Positions 1 through 6,415 of a stretch of 9,581 nt of DNA are shown in pieces. Source of the stretch: an uncultured Bryobacterales bacterium (GTDB lineage Bacteria; Acidobacteriota; Terriglobia; Bryobacterales; Bryobacteraceae); the NCBI GenBank assembly GCA_937959285.1, contig CALGAR010000001.1:1-9581 (forward strand), given 5' to 3'. How positions within the stretch are numbered: position 1 is the stretch's first letter; each line of letters starts with the position of its first letter. The notes below the pieces were generated by a model that was not told the DNA's origin, made no database searches, and saw only the letters and a program-made list of their open reading frames with translations. The position numbers were made by a program, and so were the translations under genes.

Positions 1-408
1 AGGCCCGCCAATTCCGCCCCATACAGGGCCGGTGGACTGCGCTGCAATCCCGCCGCCTCCCCCTCGCGAGCTGACGATGATCGCTCCCTGTCCTGCGATC
101 TGGCTCGGAGCAAATGGCGTCGACCGCTGGCCGTCCTTCCCGGAAATCAGCAGGAAATCGTCCCTATTCAGGGCAACGGGTTTGTCCCCAAGCGGCGTCA
201 CCGTCACCTCGACGACGCAGATAAAGCCATCGAGATCGTTGCCCAGCACCTTGCGGACTGCCTCCTTGCCGGGATGCGCAATCGCCTTGATCTCCAGAAG
301 CTCATTCGTCCCACGGACAGGTTCTGCCGTATCTGCGGCAAGCAGGACGCTTGCAGCAAGGATCAACGAGATGGCCTGGTAGAGCACAATCAGCCCCCTG
401 CTTGGCAT
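1..408 (-). CDS. Secreted hypothetical protein, C-terminus beyond window edge
   Basis: Reading leftward from an ATG at 408-406, an open frame of 136 codons continues off the window without a stop. Residues ~5-22 form a hydrophobic segment (GLIVLYQAISLILAASVLLA) followed by AADTAEP, a good Sec signal peptide, so the product is probably exported. The mature part is rich in beta-strand-like residues, with a DDFLLISGKDG stretch, then APSQIAGQGAIIVSS, then a glycine-rich tract (about residues 113-118) and GPVWGGIGG at the edge. I recognise no named domain; it resembles small secreted beta-sandwich proteins of acidobacteria, which is only an impression. It begins 33 bases after the stop of the receiver-like gene, so the two are probably cotranscribed. 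No strong Shine-Dalgarno is visible. An in-frame TAG lies upstream at 444-442 and no other good start lies between, which fixes the start. Confidence 0.7.
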   Translation of the reverse strand, partial: MPSRGLIVLYQAISLILAASVLLAADTAEPVRGTNELLEIKAIAHPGKEAVRKVLGNDLDGFICVVEVTVTPLGDKPVALNRDDFLLISGKDGQRSTPFAPSQIAGQGAIIVSSRGGGGGIAAQSTGPVWGGIGGP

Positions 409-441
409 GATACCGCAAAGAAATTTGGAAGAATTCGTACG

Positions 442-834
442 CTAAGCCGCAGCGAGCCGCCGGCGTTCCAAATTCGTCTCGAGAATCCAGGCGATCTGCT
501 TCGCTTCGAAGGGCGGAGCGCAATAATCGGCAGCTCCGCCTTCGATGGCGTCTAGCCACTCCGTCATTTCAGGGAACCGGCTCACAACAACGATTGGCGT
601 GCTCTTACACGCGCGAGCCACGGCTCGCTTCGCACTGTCAAAGCAGGTAAAGTTTGAAGCGCAGAAAAGAATGTCAGCACCAAGCCGGTCCAGAGCAAGC
701 GCACAACGATTGGTGTTTACAGCAGGTAGTGTGGTGACAAAGTGTCCGGCGAGAGCTGCGCTCAGTTCCGCCTGAAGCTGCTCTTCCAATCCGTAGAGGA
801 GAAGCTTCAAAGGGGTCTTTGCGAATGTGGACAT
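442..834 (-). CDS. Degenerate (pseudo-)receiver domain protein
   Basis: A 130-residue protein, essentially one response-regulator receiver fold and nothing else. The second half matches the receiver beta4-alpha5 pattern: PIVVVS at 80-85, an alpha4 segment ending DAIEGGAADY (95-104), then APPFEAKQIAWIL. The catalytic residues are missing. The acidic pair after beta1 is replaced in LLLYGLEE (11-18). The beta3 end where the phosphoacceptor Asp should sit reads DILFCASN (54-61). The conserved Lys of the KPF motif is Pro107. Only Ser85 (the Thr/Ser switch) is retained. I infer a phosphorylation-independent interaction module like known atypical receivers. ATG at 834 is chosen because GGGAGGGG lies just upstream; the frame also extends to a TTG at 918, but that extension looks unlike a receiver. 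A 211-bp gap before it may carry its own promoter. Confidence 0.72.
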   Translation of the reverse strand: MSTFAKTPLKLLLYGLEEQLQAELSAALAGHFVTTLPAVNTNRCALALDRLGADILFCASNFTCFDSAKRAVARACKSTPIVVVSRFPEMTEWLDAIEGGAADYCAPPFEAKQIAWILETNLERRRLAAA

Positions 835-952
835 GGTCCCCTCCCAGGGAATCGATCTATCTTCGAATTCCAAGCTCGTCTCTTCGAGGAGATCTATCGC
901 TGTCTTCTGGGACCCCAACGAGTAAGACGTTCGTTCCCGCTGGGTAGGACTA

Positions 953-982
953 AGGATAACAGAAATTCATCGTGATTGTCCA
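953..982 (-). promoter_or_regulatory. Candidate sigma70-like promoter for the pseudo-receiver gene
   Basis: On the minus strand TGGACA (977-982 on the plus strand) is followed after 18 bases by TATCCT (953-958), giving 5/6 and 4/6 matches to the sigma70 consensus. It lies in the 211-bp space between the SRPBCC gene and the pseudo-receiver and would give a leader of roughly 110 bases. Such matches arise by chance in an AT-richer gap, so this is weak evidence. Confidence 0.3.
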
Positions 983-1045
983 ATAAAAGTCTTGTCCTGC
1001 CGCAAAGTCCCCTATATTTAGAAAGTTAAAAAGCTATAAATAGGC

Positions 1046-1498
1046 TTACTGGATCCTTTCCTGTCCTACAAGTTCGCCTGCGTGCTGGACCTCAAGCTGA
1101 TGTTTGATCGAATTCATTACTTGATCAAACATGCTCTCGATGCGCTGCTGTGTGAAGCCTGGACGCAGCTCTTTGTCTGTGCCCGTGGAGATGTGGGCCG
1201 TCAGTTTGCATGACTGGCCGTTTGCTTCCGGCTGGATCTCGAGCCAGCCGCGATACTCCGGCGTGCCATCCGATCCCCAGTCGATCCGCTTAGCAGTCCG
1301 GCTGACACGATAAAAGCCGCTTATCTCCTGCCGTTCGCCGTTGAACTCCGCTACACCAAAAACCTCGTCCCCGTGCGGGTCCTCACGTATGCTTCGGAGC
1401 CAGGGAAGAAACGTTGGAAGGCTCGAAACACTCGATAGAAAGCGGAACGCTTGTTCGGGAGGAGTATTGATAACAATCGATCTTTCGTGTTCGCTCAT
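1046..1498 (-). CDS. SRPBCC (START/polyketide cyclase-like) family protein
   Basis: A 150-residue protein. The N-terminus SIVINTPPEQAFRFLSSVSSLPTFLPWL (quoted in part: INTPPEQAFRFLSS, 10-23) is the typical opening of the SRPBCC helix-grip fold: a beta-strand, the P-x-x-AF helix, then the helix ending in a Pro-Trp turn. The middle has strand-rich segments including GFYRVSRTAKRIDW and GTPEYRGWLEI, and the C-terminus has the long amphipathic helix (QQRIESMFDQVMNSIKHQLE) that closes the ligand cavity. Members bind hydrophobic ligands or act as coenzyme-Q-binding, cyclase or stress proteins, and the ligand cannot be read from sequence. There is no signal peptide, so it is cytosolic. An AGGAGA ribosome-binding site precedes the ATG at suitable spacing. 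It lies 101 bases after the TlpA-like gene in the same direction, probably in one transcript. Confidence 0.8.
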   Translation of the reverse strand: MSEHERSIVINTPPEQAFRFLSSVSSLPTFLPWLRSIREDPHGDEVFGVAEFNGERQEISGFYRVSRTAKRIDWGSDGTPEYRGWLEIQPEANGQSCKLTAHISTGTDKELRPGFTQQRIESMFDQVMNSIKHQLEVQHAGELVGQERIQ

Positions 1499-1599
1499 AC
1501 GATTCGTCTCCTATGGGGCCTATCTGTTCGACCCTCGGGAGCGAATCCTGTTACCCACTCCTGCGTGTCTGTGGTACTCGGCGTGGACGCGCCAGCGTT

Positions 1600-2142
1600 T
1601 CACTTCTGGAGGAGGATCCTGATGATCTTCTCGGCTTCTTTCTTGTTGGGAGGACCAAGATGGATCGCAGCGACTCTCTGATTCCGGTCAATGAAGAATG
1701 ACAGCGGAAGAGAGTCGACATCTCCGTAGAGGTAGGCGACCCGTGCGTTGCCCATCAGTATGGGATACCTCACCTCCACTTTCTTGAGAAAGGGCGTGAC
1801 AGCGTCCCACCCTTTGTCATCCATCGATATGCCGAGCACGACGAATCCCTCGGGCCCGTATTTTTCGGTAAGTTCGTTGAACCAGGGAATCGACGCTCTG
1901 CATGGAGCGCACCAGGTCGCCCAGAAATCGAGAAGGATCACTTTGCCGCTGTAATCGGAGAGGCGCACCGCCTTCCCTTCTCTATCCTTCAGCTCAAAAT
2001 CCGGAGCTCGCTTGCGCTCAGCCTCCTTCTTCAGACTGATCGCGAAGATCGGGGCCAGGAAGACCAGGCAAAGCGCAATTGCTCTCGATATCGAGGCGCA
2101 TCGCCGCGCCGACTGTCCAAAATGCGCCATTCTTCTCCCCAT
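1600..2142 (-). CDS. Membrane-anchored TlpA/ResA-like thioredoxin
   Basis: A 180-residue thioredoxin-fold protein. Residues 21-37 form one hydrophobic segment after a basic N-terminus (SARRCASISR), a signal anchor or signal peptide placing the domain in the periplasm. The TlpA/AhpC-TSA-type domain opens with APDFELKDREGK (46-57), has LLDFWATWCAPCRAS with the redox motif C78-A-P-C81, a strand VVLGISMDD, and the cis-proline loop SLPLSFFID (Pro146). The vicinal cysteines indicate thiol-disulfide exchange with envelope proteins, as known for TlpA/ResA; the partner is unknown. The ATG at 2142 overlaps the barrel gene's TAA as TAATG, implying translational coupling. A second in-frame ATG at 2130 has GGGGAGA just upstream and may be the real start (176 residues). 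It follows the outer-membrane barrel gene directly, so the two probably work in the same envelope process. Confidence 0.88.
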   Translation of the reverse strand: MGRRMAHFGQSARRCASISRAIALCLVFLAPIFAISLKKEAERKRAPDFELKDREGKAVRLSDYSGKVILLDFWATWCAPCRASIPWFNELTEKYGPEGFVVLGISMDDKGWDAVTPFLKKVEVRYPILMGNARVAYLYGDVDSLPLSFFIDRNQRVAAIHLGPPNKKEAEKIIRILLQK

Positions 2143-3185
2143 TAGAATCTCTTCGACACGCCCAACGTGATGATATAGTCCGCGAACGCGGCGTCGCCAT
2201 GAACTCCGTTTGCGATATCAGTGACGCTGCGCCGCCGGTTTCGTTCGATGGCCCAAGGGATGTTGCACGAAAAGACATATCCCCACCGGGTGTACAGGAA
2301 TCCCGGATCGGCCGAGATCGCGTAGCCGGGACGCCGAAATCCGTTGCTCTTTCCGATCAGATCGCGCACCGGAACCCCTTCCCACCGGCCGCCGAAGGTG
2401 ACAACGAGGCCTGGAATCTTGGGCACGGCACGTGCAATGCCGCCGCGCACCAGATACTGATCGGACACCGACATGACCTCCTCGCCGCGGCGTGTGCGGA
2501 AAGTGCTTACACCGTTGGTGTCCCGCGGGTTGAAGAGGTAGGATCCGCTGAAATACGCCATGGTTCCGAACCACATTGGCCGGTACGCCTGCGTATCAAC
2601 GACAAAGCCAACCCCTCCGTCCCCCGCCTGAATGGACTGATCCGCAGTAGCGACGATTGTGCGTCCCTGGGCATCCGTGGCGATTCCCGTCGCGCGGTAG
2701 TTGCCCGTGGGGAGTTTCAGACTGAGTCCGACCGCAATATTTCCTCCGCTCTCGGTTGGAGGACGGAACAGCCATGCGCGCCCGCCAAACGTCATGTCGC
2801 CGATACCTCGCACGCGATATTCCCCTCGAGGATTGTAGAGCTGGTTGCGGTAGGCGAACAGAATCGGCAGACTCCCTGTGACGCTGAAGCGCGGGGTGAG
2901 CCTCCGTTCGATGGCGATGTCGAACAGGTGATACGTGTTCTGGATCTGATTGTGGAGGCGCTCCCGTTGCTTCTGCTCCACTGTGCCGACAAAATGCCTG
3001 GACGACGGCTGGAAGCGGTATCCGATCGTGATCACCCAAGGCTGAATACCATGGATCTCGCGACTGGTGATCCGCTCCTCGTCTGAGACAACGGGCCCGC
3101 GGTCCTCTTCGTCCGCTGGCCGGACCTTGGAATGCGGGGAATCACAAAGCGCGCCAAGCACGGGCGCGCTGCCTCTGGCAGCCAC
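2142..3185 (-). CDS. Outer-membrane beta-barrel protein, transporter-like, with interrupted 5' end
   Basis: A 347-codon frame reading as the mature part of an outer-membrane barrel. Alternating strand patterns recur throughout (WVITIGYRF, RFSVTGSLPILFAY, GDMTFGGRAWLF, NIAVGLSLKLPTGNYR, MAYFSGSYLF, LVVTFGGRWEG), and the chain ends in YIITLGVSKRF with the C-terminal Phe used as a BAM insertion signal. The SLKLPTGNY element resembles the MetA-type phenol-degradation/transporter barrel families; substrate unknown. The frame begins with GTG at 3185 immediately after an in-frame TGA, has no signal peptide here and only a weak CAGGG upstream. A complete signal peptide with good start signals lies in the same frame just before the TGA (3186-3272). 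The true gene is therefore probably 3272-2142 with one TGA. Nonsense mutation, sequence error and recoding are all possible. It overlaps the TlpA-like gene by one base. Confidence 0.78.
   Translation of the reverse strand: MAARGSAPVLGALCDSPHSKVRPADEEDRGPVVSDEERITSREIHGIQPWVITIGYRFQPSSRHFVGTVEQKQRERLHNQIQNTYHLFDIAIERRLTPRFSVTGSLPILFAYRNQLYNPRGEYRVRGIGDMTFGGRAWLFRPPTESGGNIAVGLSLKLPTGNYRATGIATDAQGRTIVATADQSIQAGDGGVGFVVDTQAYRPMWFGTMAYFSGSYLFNPRDTNGVSTFRTRRGEEVMSVSDQYLVRGGIARAVPKIPGLVVTFGGRWEGVPVRDLIGKSNGFRRPGYAISADPGFLYTRWGYVFSCNIPWAIERNRRRSVTDIANGVHGDAAFADYIITLGVSKRF
3148..3182 (-). other. Two overlapping hairpins directly after the TGA
   Basis: On the minus strand, immediately after the TGA, GCTGCC-AGA-GGCAGC (3182-3168) forms a 6-bp stem. 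AGCGCGCC-CGTGCTT-GGCGCGCT (3170-3148) forms an 8-bp stem with a 7-base loop whose second base is G. The two share three bases and are mutually exclusive. The second has roughly the spacing and loop described for bacterial SECIS elements, but GC-rich DNA makes such stems common. Confidence 0.4.
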
Positions 3186-3272
3186 TCAGCCCTGACCGGA
3201 CGCAGGTCGGGCAAGCAACACCATCAGGACCGGTATAACCGCCAAAGAGCACACCCGTTGGGCAGACAACAC
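3186..3272 (-). other. Signal-peptide-encoding 5' segment of the barrel gene, ended by in-frame TGA
   Basis: A GTG at 3272-3270, preceded by AAGGAGA (3284-3278) at about 5 bases, opens 28 codons starting MLSAQR, running through a hydrophobic core (VCSLAVIPVLMVLLA) and ending RPASGQG, a classic Sec signal peptide with an A-S-G/Q-type cleavage region. The next codon is TGA (3188-3186), in the same frame as the 347-codon barrel ORF that follows with no other gap. A signal peptide alone has no use, so I read it as the severed or recoded start of the barrel gene. A promoter a few bases upstream supports this as the genuine start. Confidence 0.75.
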
Positions 3273-3295
3273 AAAGTTCTCCTTAAACTTCAATC

Positions 3296-3324
3296 AGTAT
3301 CTTCGGGGGCCCGAATCCTGGCAA
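3296..3324 (-). promoter_or_regulatory. Sigma70-like promoter of the leftward envelope cluster
   Basis: On the minus strand TTGCCA (3319-3324 on the plus strand; 5/6 match) is followed after exactly 17 bases by GATACT (3296-3301; 4/6 match). Transcription would start near 3288, giving a very short leader into the AAGGAGA site and the GTG at 3272. This placement independently supports the signal-peptide start over the internal GTG at 3185. Confidence 0.5.
3302..3315. promoter_or_regulatory. Short palindrome in the promoter spacer, possible operator
   Basis: TTCGGG-GG-CCCGAA is a perfect 6-bp inverted repeat with a 2-base centre. It lies wholly inside the 17-base spacer of the leftward promoter, in the 104-bp region dividing the two divergent genes. 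Regulators often bind such a position, but the repeat is short and GC-rich, so chance is possible. Confidence 0.3.
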
Positions 3325-3376
3325 TAATCGCTTTCTATTAGAAGGCCCTGCCTGCACGGAAAAATATCGAGGTAGC

Positions 3377-5815
3377 ATGATCACTGGAGCCAGCATGATT
3401 TCGGACATTCGAATCGCCTGTCGCTGCCTCGCAAAGAATCCGGCGTTTTCGCTCGTCGCCATCGGCGCACTGGCCCTGGGGATCGGAGCGAACTCGGCCA
3501 TTTTCAGTGTCATCAATGCGGCCCTCTTCCATCCCGGCGGCATCGTCGAGCCTGAAAGGGTTGTGGCTGTACGGGTCAGTTACAAGAAGCTGAACCTTAC
3601 GAGCATTGGCGTGTCCGCGACAAACTTCGCCGATGTCCGCAACGTGCGCGATGTCTTTGAAAAGGCCGCCATCCTGAAGGAGGCAGACCTCAACTACATG
3701 GCGGGCGACACTCCGGTACGGCTTGCTGGCGCGCAAGTGTCGCTCGAATGGTTCGACGTTTTCGGAGCCAGGCCCCACCTCGGCCGAGTGTTTCTGCCAA
3801 AAGAGGATCAGCCAAACGCGAACCATGTAGCGGTGCTGGCCTTCCCTGCCTGGCAGCGGCTGTTTGGAGGCGATCCGCACATCGTCGGCAAGACAATCGA
3901 GTTGAACCAGAAACCGTATCGGGTCGTGGGCGTCATGGAGCCAGCGTTCCGGTGGCCGGCGCAAGCTGATATCTGGGTCCCTCTGGGACTGAGCGCCGCC
4001 GATATGAGCGAGCAGAACCGCTTCAACGAGAGTTACTTTGGCGTCGCCCGCCTGCGCCCCGGACTGACGCTCGATCACGCCAACGCCGCTGTGCAGGTTC
4101 TTGCAGATCGCGTCCGCAATAACGGGACTCCCGGCGGAACCTACGCGAAGAACTCTCTCTGGAGCCTCTTCTGCGTACCGATCACGGATTTCATCGCGGG
4201 CAATGCGAAGACGCCGATGCTGATTCTCCTCGGCGCCTCAGCGATGGTGCTCCTTATCGTCTGTGCGAACATCGCAGGACTCATGCTCGTGCGTGCGTCC
4301 GTTCGCGCCCGGGACTACAGCATCCGAACGGCTTTAGGAGCCGGATGGCGGGATCTGCTGAGAAGCATCTTTGCAGAAGGGGCCGTACTCGCCGCCTGCG
4401 GCGTCTCCCTTGGCCTTTTGCTCGCCTTTGGCGGCATCCGGGCCATGACCCTGCTAGCGCCCGAGCAGATCACGCTGGCGCTCAAAGTTCGAATTGATAT
4501 CTACGTCCTTCTGTTCACCCTGCTTGCCGGCATCGCTTCCCTGATCCTGTTTAGCGCCGGGCCGGCCTGGCAAATCTGGAGGCAGTCGCTTCACGATCCA
4601 CTGAAGGAAGGGGGCCGAGGAGGCACGGATACTTCGTCACGCCAGCGTTTGCGTACAACTCTCGTCGCTGGTCAGGTGGCGGTTGCGCTCATCCTGCTCG
4701 TCAGCACGGGCATTTTGTTAAGAACTCTGGCGAACCTGCAACGAGTAAACGTCGGCTTTCAACCGGAAGGAGTCATGACGGGAATGCTTGCGCTGCCGCC
4801 GGAACGCTATCAGGCACCAGAAAGCCGGGTTGCCTTCCTGCGGGAACTGGCGGCACGGCTCGCCGCGCTCCCGGGCGTCACGTCAGCAGGCGTAGGCGCT
4901 CCCTATCCTTTCAGCGGCGGCGGTGCGTCCGGTTCGTTCAACATCGAGGGACGGCCTCAAACGCCTGGCGATCCCGGCCCGCATGGCCACATCCGATATG
5001 TGAGCCCTGGCTACTTCACCACATTGAAAATCCCCCTGCGAGCCGGACGCTACTTCACCCATGACGACCGGCAGGAGACGCAGCCCGTCGTCATTATCGA
5101 CGAAACGCTGGCAAAGCAGTACTGGCCCAACGAGGATCCGATCGGCAAGCGCATCCGCCGTCGCAGCCGGCCTTGGGCGACGATCGTCGGCGTGGTTGGA
5201 GCGGTCCGGCACTCCGACCTCATAGGCGAAGCAACGAAAGGAACATACTATTACCCGATCTACCAGCAGCCCGTCCCGTTTGCAGGCGTGTTAGCTCGAA
5301 CGCAAAGCGAGCCCGGTCTCCTGGCTGGCCCGATTCGCAATGTTGTGCGGTCCATCGATTCCAGACAACCGGTCGACCGCCTCAAGACAATGCCGGATCT
5401 GATTTCGGCTTCGCTGACTGCAAGAAAATTCGCCGCCACAATGCTCGGATTCTTCGCGGTGTCTGCGCTTCTCCTGGCGACGCTCGGCTTGTACGGCGTC
5501 ATCAGCTACTCGGTTACTCAGCGCACGAGGGAGATCGGAATTCGGATGGCGCTCGGCGCCGAGAGAAACACGGTGATTCAGATGATCATCGGACAGGGTC
5601 TGCGACTGGCGGCAGCGGGTATCCTCATCGGAGTCGCCGGCGCGTTCGTCGCGGCGCGCTTATTGCGAACACAACTGGTCGGTGTGGATGCCTTCGATCC
5701 GGTCACGTTCGGAGCCACGCTGCCGGGTGTGATACTGGCAGTCCTTCTCGCAACATATTTGCCCGCGAGGCGCGCCGCACGTGTCGATCCCGTTGTCGCT
5801 CTTCGACACGAGTAA
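3377..5815 (+). CDS. ADOP-family FtsX/MacB-like ABC permease
   Basis: An 812-residue inner-membrane protein built from two MacB/FtsX permease halves. The first begins ISDIRIACRCLAKNPAFS with TM1 at ~24-47, a periplasmic MacB-type domain (~50-275), then TM helices near 281-304, 330-352, 373-396 and 427-447. The second has a periplasmic domain (~450-685) and TM helices near 689-713, 742-764 and 775-795. The cytoplasmic coupling motif appears twice: RDYSIRTALGA (312-322) and TREIGIRMALGA (717-728). Length and duplication fit the 'acidobacterial duplicated orphan permease' family, which usually lacks an adjacent ATPase; none is present here. Family role is inferred as MacB-like efflux or envelope remodelling. 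ATG 3377 follows GAGGT; ATG 3395, after GGAG, matches the usual family start (MISDIR) and may be used instead. It is divergent from the barrel cluster and has no operon partner. Confidence 0.93.
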   Translation: MITGASMISDIRIACRCLAKNPAFSLVAIGALALGIGANSAIFSVINAALFHPGGIVEPERVVAVRVSYKKLNLTSIGVSATNFADVRNVRDVFEKAAILKEADLNYMAGDTPVRLAGAQVSLEWFDVFGARPHLGRVFLPKEDQPNANHVAVLAFPAWQRLFGGDPHIVGKTIELNQKPYRVVGVMEPAFRWPAQADIWVPLGLSAADMSEQNRFNESYFGVARLRPGLTLDHANAAVQVLADRVRNNGTPGGTYAKNSLWSLFCVPITDFIAGNAKTPMLILLGASAMVLLIVCANIAGLMLVRASVRARDYSIRTALGAGWRDLLRSIFAEGAVLAACGVSLGLLLAFGGIRAMTLLAPEQITLALKVRIDIYVLLFTLLAGIASLILFSAGPAWQIWRQSLHDPLKEGGRGGTDTSSRQRLRTTLVAGQVAVALILLVSTGILLRTLANLQRVNVGFQPEGVMTGMLALPPERYQAPESRVAFLRELAARLAALPGVTSAGVGAPYPFSGGGASGSFNIEGRPQTPGDPGPHGHIRYVSPGYFTTLKIPLRAGRYFTHDDRQETQPVVIIDETLAKQYWPNEDPIGKRIRRRSRPWATIVGVVGAVRHSDLIGEATKGTYYYPIYQQPVPFAGVLARTQSEPGLLAGPIRNVVRSIDSRQPVDRLKTMPDLISASLTARKFAATMLGFFAVSALLLATLGLYGVISYSVTQRTREIGIRMALGAERNTVIQMIIGQGLRLAAAGILIGVAGAFVAARLLRTQLVGVDAFDPVTFGATLPGVILAVLLATYLPARRAARVDPVVALRHE

Positions 5816-6259
5816 GATCGAATCGATCCTCTTTCGGAACCTGCTGACACCTTCCAATGGACGAAGCGAGCACGTTTCAGTAACGTTTCGCTTTCCGTTC
5901 CATGCAAACCCACGCGTAGAGAGAACTGCAACGATTCGCAGCGCCCCTTCATCCAAGCTTAAGGGGTGTGAAAAACAATCTTTCGCCACGGAATCGTGCG
6001 CTCCAAAAGTGGGATGATGGAAGAGAGCCGCGATGCAGATCTGCTACGGCTTTACGCGCTGCCTTTAACACGAGAAGTTCTGCGCAGATAGGAGCAGATT
6101 CCGGTTGGCATCGATGTCAGCAGTCCCACGAGACGCACAAGCGAAAGCTGCTGACCTAAAGCCCGCGAAACAGGCTACGGCATTCCCAATCACGAACCGA
6201 AGTCGCGGCGAGGATCCCGGTAACGATCATTGGCGGCCTCTCGGAAGACATGGGCTGGG
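5816..6259. other. Intergenic region with no convincing gene
   Basis: Frames on both strands here have compositions unlike proteins and no recognisable motif. Items seen are a stem CGCCCCTT/AAGGGGTG (5942-5949 with 5961-5968, one G-T pair, 11-base loop) without a T-tract, so not a standard terminator, and a 25-codon reading frame at 6014-6091 reported separately. No clear intrinsic terminator follows the permease gene. Confidence 0.5.
6014..6091 (+). other. Possible tiny ORF or gene remnant
   Basis: From ATG 6014 a 25-codon frame reads MMEESRDADLLRLYALPLTR and then EVLRR before TAG. Its amphipathic helical look and charged N-terminus resemble the start of a real protein more than random sequence. 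There is only a weak GTGGG upstream and the frame beyond the stop is not convincing. It may be a small protein, a relic of a degraded gene or chance. Confidence 0.15.
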
Positions 6260-6278
6260 GTTGTTAACGCTCAACAAC
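6260..6278. repeat. Inverted repeat upstream of the histidine kinase
   Basis: GTTGTT-AACGCTC-AACAAC is a perfect 6-bp inverted repeat with a 7-base spacer. It directly abuts the TTGACC -35-like hexamer at 6279, the position of a regulator-binding site for the kinase gene. Function is inferred from position alone. Confidence 0.35.
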
Positions 6279-6305
6279 TTGACCCTGGGTATCGGGAGAT
6301 ATACA
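6279..6305 (+). promoter_or_regulatory. Candidate promoter of the histidine kinase gene
   Basis: TTGACC (6279-6284; 5/6) and TATACA (6300-6305; 4/6) are separated by 15 bases, shorter than the 17 preferred by sigma70. This is the best promoter-like pair in the ~600-bp gap and lies about 100 bases before the kinase start. The short spacing could mean a weak or activator-dependent promoter, or no promoter. Confidence 0.3.
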
Positions 6306-6340
6306 AGACATAAGGAGCGCGTTTCGGTTCAGGTCCGAGT

Positions 6341-6415
6341 ATGTTCTTCGGGTGCGAAACATCTGGCTACATGCCCGCCGACATCTGCCGGAATCAGGGG
6401 ATACCAGTTCTGTGA
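6341..6415 (+). other. Possible 24-codon upstream ORF coupled to the kinase
   Basis: ATG 6341 opens a 24-codon frame (MFFGCETSGYMPADICRNQG onward) whose TGA (6413-6415) overlaps the GTG (6412-6414) proposed as the kinase start, a GTGA overlap typical of translational coupling. The upstream AGG/GAG bases are only a weak ribosome-binding site and no conserved motif is visible. It could be a leader peptide or chance. Confidence 0.2.

Noticed and set aside
835..918. N-terminal extension of the pseudo-receiver to a TTG at 918
   Set aside because: ATG 834 has a strong GGGAGGGG ribosome-binding site and matches the natural start of a receiver fold, while the extension has neither support.
1023..1043. 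AGCCTATTTATAGCT followed by TTTTT on the minus strand as a terminator after the SRPBCC gene
   Set aside because: The stem has a bulge and only about five weak pairs, too unstable for a confident intrinsic terminator.
2079..3086. Long plus-strand open frame of 335 codons
   Set aside because: It is antisense to the barrel gene, whose translation shows clear beta-barrel strands and a C-terminal Phe. The plus-strand product is arginine/proline-rich with no motif.
3186..3188. Calling the barrel protein a selenoprotein
   Set aside because: Hairpin geometry alone is weak in GC-rich DNA, no barrel selenoproteins of this type are known to me, and no selenocysteine machinery is in the window. It is kept only as one option within a finding.
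3338..4078. Minus-strand open frame of 246 codons
   Set aside because: It is the shadow of the ADOP permease, whose frame carries the family's conserved N-terminus and periplasmic domain.
5942..5968. Stem-loop CGCCCCTT/AAGGGGTG as a terminator for the permease gene
   Set aside because: No T-tract follows on either strand, and it lies ~130 bases past the stop with an 11-base loop.
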